Assembly: GCF_918797505.1 (NCBI RefSeq)
Contig: NC_092794.1
Location: forward strand, 26,914,218-26,978,217
Reading direction: 5' to 3'
Length of the DNA: 64,000 bases
From: Bemisia tabaci
Lineage: Eukaryota; Arthropoda; Insecta; Hemiptera; Aleyrodidae
The number at the start of each line of letters is the position of its first letter. The first letter of the stretch is position 1. The notes under the pieces were generated by a model. That model searched no databases and had not been told where the DNA came from. It was given only the letters and a program-made list of their open reading frames with translations. The translations under genes and the position numbers were made by a program. Shown here piece by piece: positions 58,060 through 64,000 of the stretch.

Positions 58060-58370
58060 TCGCGAGTGGATTTGGTTGAAGTTAATGGGAAGTTGATGGT
58101 TAATGATAATGGTAATTGGTTGAGGATGTTAACGTACTAACAACTTCCGTTACAAAAAAACGAAATTCCCTGCAGGTGACGACGCGCCTGCAACATTTGA
58201 TTTTCACTAGCAGCATTAACGACCACATCCAAAATTCTCGGAAAAAGAAAAAGTGAATGGATGGAAACGTTGGCCAAAATTCATCAAGCATCTGAGTTTA
58301 GTTCTTGACTTCAGCAGAGCGTTCTTCTTCTACGGTTTGCACTCCTGCCGATCTGGTCGAAAAAAGCGAA
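58060..58370. repeat. Dispersed repeat pair, copy 2
   Basis: See 53330-53640. A plus-strand frame of 116 codons (58253-58603) begins in this repeat and is not supported as a gene. Confidence 0.75.
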
Positions 58371-58605
58371 TTTTATTTAGAGGTTCGGTACTACTTTTGT
58401 GCCCGAACCTCCAGGCTGCCATTTTATTTGAAGTCGGAACTTCCGATTCGGTGACTCACGAATCGCAACGTTGGTGCGTGATTTTGGTACCACCTCGCGA
58501 GGTGGTTCTAAAAAGGTTCGACCTATCGAAAACCAACGGATCTGATTGGCAGAATCTGGTGACAACGATGGGTGAAGTAGTCACCAATGGTGGCGGTGAT
58601 TAATG

Positions 58606-58886
58606 CAGGGTGTCCATCAGAACAGGCTGATCAAAAATCAGTACTTTTAAAGTACTTTTTCAGTACATTCTCAAGAAATTCAGTACATCCTCCAACCGAA
58701 AAATTCCATACTTTTTCAGTACCTCCATTTGACGAAATTAAACGATTTCAAAAATTTGAAATTGCGACAAAAATTATAAAAAAGGTTAAAAAATTCCGGA
58801 CCTTTTTGCAGAATTTCCGTACTTTTTCAGTACTTTTGCACCGCCCTTAAAAAAACAGTTTTATTTCCGGGCTTGTAGACACCCTG
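58606..58886. mobile_element. CAGGGTGTC-family MITE, uninterrupted
   Basis: CAGGGTGTCCATCAG to CTTGTAGACACCCTG; inner AGTACTTTTTCAGTACATTC, AAATTCAGTACATCCTCC and ACCTCCATTTGACGAAATT match 21687-22205. Confidence 0.9.
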
Positions 58887-59223
58887 TTAAGGAGACAAAC
58901 CGGGGCGGAACTTCCCGAAGACGTTCGGAACTTCAAATAAAATTCGCTAAAATCCACTCGCCAAAATTGGCCTGTAATGAGTTCAATTGTGTCTGATTCC
59001 TTCGTAGGGCGATTGCATTCTGTCTCCGACGGGGATAGGAGCGACAAAACCAGTTCGCACGAATGCGCGAGCGACTGCGACTTGGAGGGCCGTGTAGTGT
59101 ACCATGCCGGCCGGTGCCGGTGCGGAAGCTGCCGTGTGCGACTATGCGTGCGGATCACCGGAGCATTGTCGGTGGGTTGGCGGCCGCGCTCAGCCACGCT
59201 TTCACAGACAGCGCGCGACGCGG

Positions 59224-59449
59224 CACTGGAAAAAAAAACACATTGGATCTAGAGTCCAGATTCTTGAAAACATTGACCAGAAAAAAGACTCTGGATTCAA
59301 TCAGATTTAAGCTTAAATCAAAAGGAAATCCGCTCAAATTAAGAGGCTTGGTTCTTGATTTAAGCTTAAATCTGATTGAATCAAGAGTATTTTTTCTTGT
59401 TAATATTTTTAAGAGTCCGGACTCTAGATCCAATGTGTTTTTTTTCCTA
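59224..59449. mobile_element. Palindromic MITE family B, copy 4
   Basis: CACTGG, A run, CACATTGGATCTAGAGTCCA to the complement; the right tip has TTCCTATG instead of TTCCAGTG. Inner TTAAGCTTAAATCAAAAGG is close to copy 3. Confidence 0.92.
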
Positions 59450-59726
59450 TGCGAGCCGTTAACCGCGTGCCTCATTTGCGCAGGGAGGATCCTTTGGGGT
59501 AGGGAATTGTTGGGCGAGGATAAAATTAATTTAGACGAAAATCAGGGCCGGATTTGCCTACATTTTATGCCTGTATTTTGCCGCCCCCTTCTCATTCGTT
59601 TGGAAACATCAATAAAAACCATCAGGTGAACGTGCCGGAGAGAGAGAGGGGTGCATAAGACGCGCTTATTCGTGTTGGACACAATTTTGCGAAAGCCATG
59701 GAAACACTCTTAGCAAAAAATCACTG

Positions 59727-60235
59727 AACTTGGCGCGAAAGTTAAGTTGCGTAAACCTATCCCTGTGTGGATAAGGTCTTCTATTTATAAGTATTGAACG
59801 AAAAAATTATGAGAGAACAAACATAAATGTGGTTTAATAAGTTTAACTTCCGCCGCCGCGCCGCGCTGACCCGACCGCACTGTGACTGTAGGCGCTATGC
59901 GTTTCACGCCGACCACTTCGGACCGCACGGTGTTTGACGTAATGCGCGAAGTATCCATGCAGTCTTGAAGGCGCTAATATGTGTTACATGCCGACCGCCG
60001 CCGCTCCGAGGGCTTCTCCTGTTCATCTCAAGTCATCGTCATCATAGCTCTCATGCGCCACGCCGTTCCAGGCCAAATTGCGTGATTGGTTTCTCTCTTA
60101 AGAATTGAAGGTGCTGTCTTTTGTATCGCCAAAAGACGACAAAATTAGAAATTACTGTATTCTCCGGAAATGAGAGATTTTGTCGCCTTTTCTCGTTTGA
60201 ATTTTTATTTTTTTCTCTGAATCCGATTTTTTTTA
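59727..60235. repeat. Dispersed repeat R1, right copy
   Basis: It matches 1-683 in the same orientation from GCGAAAGTTAAGTT through TTGTATCGCCAAAAGACGAC to the T-rich end, but with fewer tandem units (GTATCCATGCAGTCTTGAAG, GCGCTAATAT). Confidence 0.85.
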
Positions 60236-62114
60236 CCTTGTTGGAAATAGGAGAGGTTTTTCGGGCGAGTGTCCGAGTCCGAAAAATCGTGAGGAGAAAT
60301 TTCAACACAAAAGTTTGGTTAGTACGGGAAGTGAAACACAAAATAACCCTAGCCCCCGGTTGACACTTTCAAGAGAAAATGCCAGGTAGTTTTCTAGATG
60401 AAATTAAATAAAAAACGAGTGGTTAATACCAACGTCGCAATCGGGGGAATGTATTTTCCTAGTCTATCAATTGTTTTCTTCTCCAAATTCACTGCAAACT
60501 GTACCAAAATCAACACAAAATTTGTGTTGGTTTGTGTTTCACTTCCTATATTAACCAAAAGTAACACAAGAACACAAATATTTTCATCAGCGTGTGTACC
60601 GTACTACTGCTTTATTTACGTTTCCAGTTTTCCGGTTTCCCCAAATTTTCTTCTGAAAGGACATTTTTATTTTCGCCCAAAAGACTCCTTAATATCAGAT
60701 ATTTACTGTTTTTCACTCCCCCAGAAGACCGCCTCCTTTCCGCAGACTCTCCCTTCGTACATTGCAGCGATGGTGGAAGCTTTTTCTTTCGGGACTTCTA
60801 AAATTGAACTGTTGGCCTACCTAACCTAATTCGAGGTAGATGTTCGATAACGCGTTGAAGATTTCCTTTCGTAAAGAAGCCAAAAGTTTGGTAGTCGAAT
60901 GAATGACGTCACTGGAACGTGGAACCCTTTCCTTGCTTTTTACTCACTTTCTCGAACATTCCTTTTTTCGGCGTTTCCCAAAAGTCCTTGCTTTTACCGT
61001 ATACCTCGTACGCATTTCAACTTTATTCGGATTGGGAAGGTGGAACGATGGAATGACAAAGAAATAAACCGAAAAACTCGAGGAATCGAACCGGACTTAA
61101 ACCGGGAACTTGATATAGGATTGTGTTAGGAACTTGTATAACGCTCAGGGTGCTTGATAGAGTTTGTCACGAAAATCTCGTCTTTCCGTATCCTTTCCAC
61201 GGAAAATCCGTACCTTTTCCGTACTTCCGTACCGACCTTCCACAATCCGTGCTTTTGCAGTGTATCTGCACTTTTTCAATGCAGTGAACACACTATCATA
61301 CGACTGTGCATAAGTTGTTGAATCCCCTCCGAAAGTAGAAGTTTCTACCTGACGTCAAAAGGTTGAGATTTCAGAAATTTATGAAATATATTGAAAAACC
61401 CAGGTTCCTCTTCATGTTTCGCAAAATGTATAAATTGTGACTTTCTTCCGTTTGTTTGCGTTTTATTGCGGGTTGCATACTCTAGCCCCTGAAAAATATG
61501 ATATATTTTACAGCTTCGTGAAATTTCATGAAATATTTAACGGAAATGTCCAATCTTTCATATTTTTCATTTCACGCATGCAACCCTGGTGGCGGGTCTC
61601 TTGTCTCTGGTCTCTTACTGTTGGTTGGTGTCGCATCGCGCGGGCTCTGTGTGAGCGTGGCTCGAGACGACGCGGTAGTGGTCGCTGACACAGCGACTCC
61701 CCGCGCAGCGTGCGTCGCGTTACGCAATGTGACCCGGGCCCGGGCGGGACCTCCACCTCTCCCTGGACTCGCCCTCCTCATAACCGCCAGTAGGTCATTG
61801 TGGCCGGGCATATCCACCCGAGATTCGTAATTAATTATCCTACTCCGGGATGCTTTTTTTTCGCTTAACTCTTTCTTTTTAATTAATTGCGAAAAGACTC
61901 GGTCGGTAAGGCTCGCTTACCGCGTTCGGAACGTTCTTCCGCAGCCGAAACGTGGATGTAGCGTTGAAAAAAGCTCCGATGCAGGTTCAAAGATGTTGAC
62001 GACACTAACAATATGGGCAGTACTTCTCGGAAGGGAACCGAGTGACGTCAGCTGTTGCCAAATTTCATCCAGCAATGCATGTGTTCACAAGAGAGCGCTC
62101 GTACGGATTTTTGA
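60236..62114. other. Low-copy DNA, no gene recognised
   Basis: A 143-codon frame (60398-60829) is open on the plus strand, with hydrophobic and Phe-rich text but no recognisable domain. A degenerate CAGGGTGCTTGATAGAG / TCCGTACCTTTTCCGTACTT fragment at about 61147-61260 belongs to the CAGGGTGTC family. 61435-61590 has inverted TATAAATTGTGACTTTC-like and GCATGCAACCCTGG / GGGTTGCATAC words. Confidence 0.4.
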
Positions 62115-62122
62115 GAGGTTAC

Positions 62123-62431
62123 TAGAGTCCCTTTCTCGAGAGAGTTAAGACAACGCGGCTTGTGGATGTCACAAACGGGAATAAAGATTACACAAATCGG
62201 ACGTTTTTCGTAATCTTTGATTGACCCATTCCCGAATTCTATTTCCGTTCCTTCTTTCATTCCGCTTGCTCCTTGCGGTGTCCCTAATTCCCCGGTCTAT
62301 TCCAGTTTATAATCTTTCAAATTGAAGTAAAATGTATTCTTTGTTCCCTGTGATACTGTGAAAGCCTAAAATACGGGAACCAATCAGAAATTGATTAGCA
62401 CTGTCTTTACTTTCAGGATAAAGGGACTCTA
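62123..62431. mobile_element. hAT-like MITE family D, uninterrupted copy
   Basis: TAGAGTCCCTTTCTCGAGAG to TCAGGATAAAGGGACTCTA, flanked by GAGGTTAC and GAGGTTAT (7 of 8). It is the empty-site reference for the nested insertion at 52552. Confidence 0.93.
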
Positions 62432-62619
62432 GAGGTTATAAGTGCGACTTGCGGTGGATTTCATCCTTGCCATCATGCGTTTTAATACAAATCTTCTTTA
62501 CCTTTAATAATGAGACATGTAGTGGACTGCCTCCTTGTCTTAAAAAATACTTGGACGTTTCATGGATTAGAGTACCGTATAGTAAACGTCCGCTATGTGC
62601 ACAGAGTAGGTTTACAACT

Positions 62620-62872
62620 CTGCCGTGCTAAGGAAAAACGCCGTATGAGCCTTTAGGCGTTGCCAAATTTCCTTTCATAAAACACGAATTTCTTGGTAAA
62701 TTGATGAATATATTTTCTCAAATTTTTCAGACAATTTTGTAAGCAATTTCACCCAAAGGTCCTGAACATTTCAAGGACGAATATTAAAAAAATTCCTCAA
62801 AATTAAATATATTATCGTAGGAAATCTGGGAACTCTCAAAGTTTCATAAGGCGTTTTTCCTCAGCACGGCAG
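62620..62872. mobile_element. MITE family E, copy 5
   Basis: CTGCCGTGCTAAGGAAAAAC, CGTATGAG, GTTGCCAAATTTCC at the left; GGAAATCTGGGAACTC, CATAAGGCGTTTTTCC, TCAGCACGGCAG at the right. Confidence 0.9.
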
Positions 62873-63860
62873 TACTTACCCACGGTCATTTCCAAAAGAA
62901 CTAGATTCCGTGGCCACTTTCAGACATTTTCGGGGCCAGTAACCTGTTCATTCCTCAAAAAGTCGGCTCCTCTATCCAAAAAGCCCACGCATAATTTTTT
63001 GTCACTCAACTTTCGGAACACCCTATGTTTCCACTCTCTTGACCAGCTGTCTCTCCGGTGTTAATGTTCCTCTCTGTTTGGGCTGGAATGTCTAGAATGC
63101 GATTGCACCTCCTGCCTCCCACTTCATTTCAGATGATTTTATGACACGAGAGTGATTCGAGTGGACATATTTCTAGTGATCAGACCAAAGGTTGATGGAT
63201 GTCCTTTTTGCCTCTTACAGATTCCCAAACGGTCGCTCGATTAAAATACTTCAGTGTCACATGTTTTGAGAGATTTAAATTTTATCCGATTAGAACAGTA
63301 TAGTACCTGAAGCTTAGTTCCAAGTAAGGTTTTGAGAATTTTTGTGGAAAAAATGCACGTTTTTCGTAGCGCCTACGTTTCTTTGAGACACTTCACGCTC
63401 TGTCACGCAGTTAGTTTAATTAACTAGCGAACTCGAACCCAACACGGGGCACCGTAACGGAAATATCATCTTGAGGGATTTTAAGAGAAACACGATTTCC
63501 GCTTGGAGCGCCTTCATTTTTGTGCGATACTCTACGCTTCTTCAGGAGGTAGTTTAGCAAGCGGGTCGATTCAAACCCAACTTTGGGCTCAGAAAACAAC
63601 TTAAATCTTTGTTTTGAACACGTTTCCGGTTTGAAGCGCTTTCATTTTTACCTGATACTTTCCAACCACTTGAAGTGATCGCTAAAAGTACTGATAAAGT
63701 AAAAATACGAACTGTTTGTCACAAAATTAAAACCGTAATTCAGGAAAAATTTCGGACTGAATAGGTCGTAAAGCGAGGGAATGGTACTCAGAATATTTTT
63801 AATTTTTATTGAACTCTTTCACGGCACTTAGCTTGTCGACCCATCATGCGCCCCACAGTG

Positions 63861-64000
63861 CATCGAGGCAGTCAGAGAGGTCGGGCTTGAAATTTTTTAC
63901 TGAAACTACAAATTTCGATGTTTAATTCGTCACATTTTATATTTTGAAGTGTGCTGCTGGAAGAAAATTTCACGAGGAAACCATTATTGGAGCCATTTTT
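63861..64000. mobile_element. TIR element like 44817/45260, left part, cut by the window end
   Basis: AGTGCATCGAGGCAGTCAGA, GATGTTTAATTCGTCACATT and AAAATTTCACGAGGAAACC follow the order of the 44817 and 45260 elements. It runs off the right edge. Confidence 0.8.

Noticed and set aside
59063..59629. 188-codon plus frame
   Set aside because: Its middle is the family B MITE at 59224-59449; the flanks have no recognisable domain.
60398..60829. 143-codon plus frame
   Set aside because: No family motif, no splice signals that add coding sequence, and composition follows T-rich local DNA. Left as unsupported.

Overview
This is an arthropod nuclear genome window: split genes with GT-AG introns, AT-rich non-coding DNA, and a very high density of short non-autonomous transposons. 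The repeat vocabulary (for example ends reading CAGTGGCGTGGCGTG, TAGAGTCCC, TGCCGTGCTAAGGAA and GCGGGCTGATTATTGAAA) and the protein sequences fit a hemipteran insect. From memory of such repeats a whitefly of the Bemisia tabaci type is my best guess, but this is inference without a search.

Only two protein-coding genes can be supported. (1) The last exon of a clip-domain-type serine protease homologue lies on the plus strand at 1166-1333. The rest of the gene lies left of the window. The catalytic serine is replaced by glycine, so the product should be a non-catalytic cofactor. (2) A leishmanolysin-like M8 metallopeptidase (invadolysin / Lmln) lies on the minus strand. I rebuilt 13 exons from 33678 down to 10142. 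All junction phases agree and give about 627 readable residues, including the HExxH zinc site, the downstream His and the Met-turn. The exon(s) with the start codon and signal peptide were not found. The two genes converge, with about 8.8 kb between their stop codons.

Layout: 1-683 dispersed repeat; 1166-1333 serine protease homologue; 1334-10141 AT-rich intergenic DNA with two MITEs; 10142-33678 Lmln, whose introns hold a 24-unit minisatellite, a poly(A) tract of 61 and more than a dozen MITEs, several nested; 33679-64000 gene-poor DNA that is mostly transposon fragments. The last part includes a 1.84-kb near-perfect fold-back element with TA target duplication, head-to-head MITE dimers, tandem duplications, and several insertions where target-site duplications or an empty sibling copy show who inserted into whom.

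No operons, CRISPR arrays, tRNA or rRNA genes were recognised. The most unusual coding observation is the Lmln C-terminus. It reads as a GPI-anchor-like tail in the frame given, but one extra T in a 9-T run would turn it into a transmembrane helix with a basic cytoplasmic tail.
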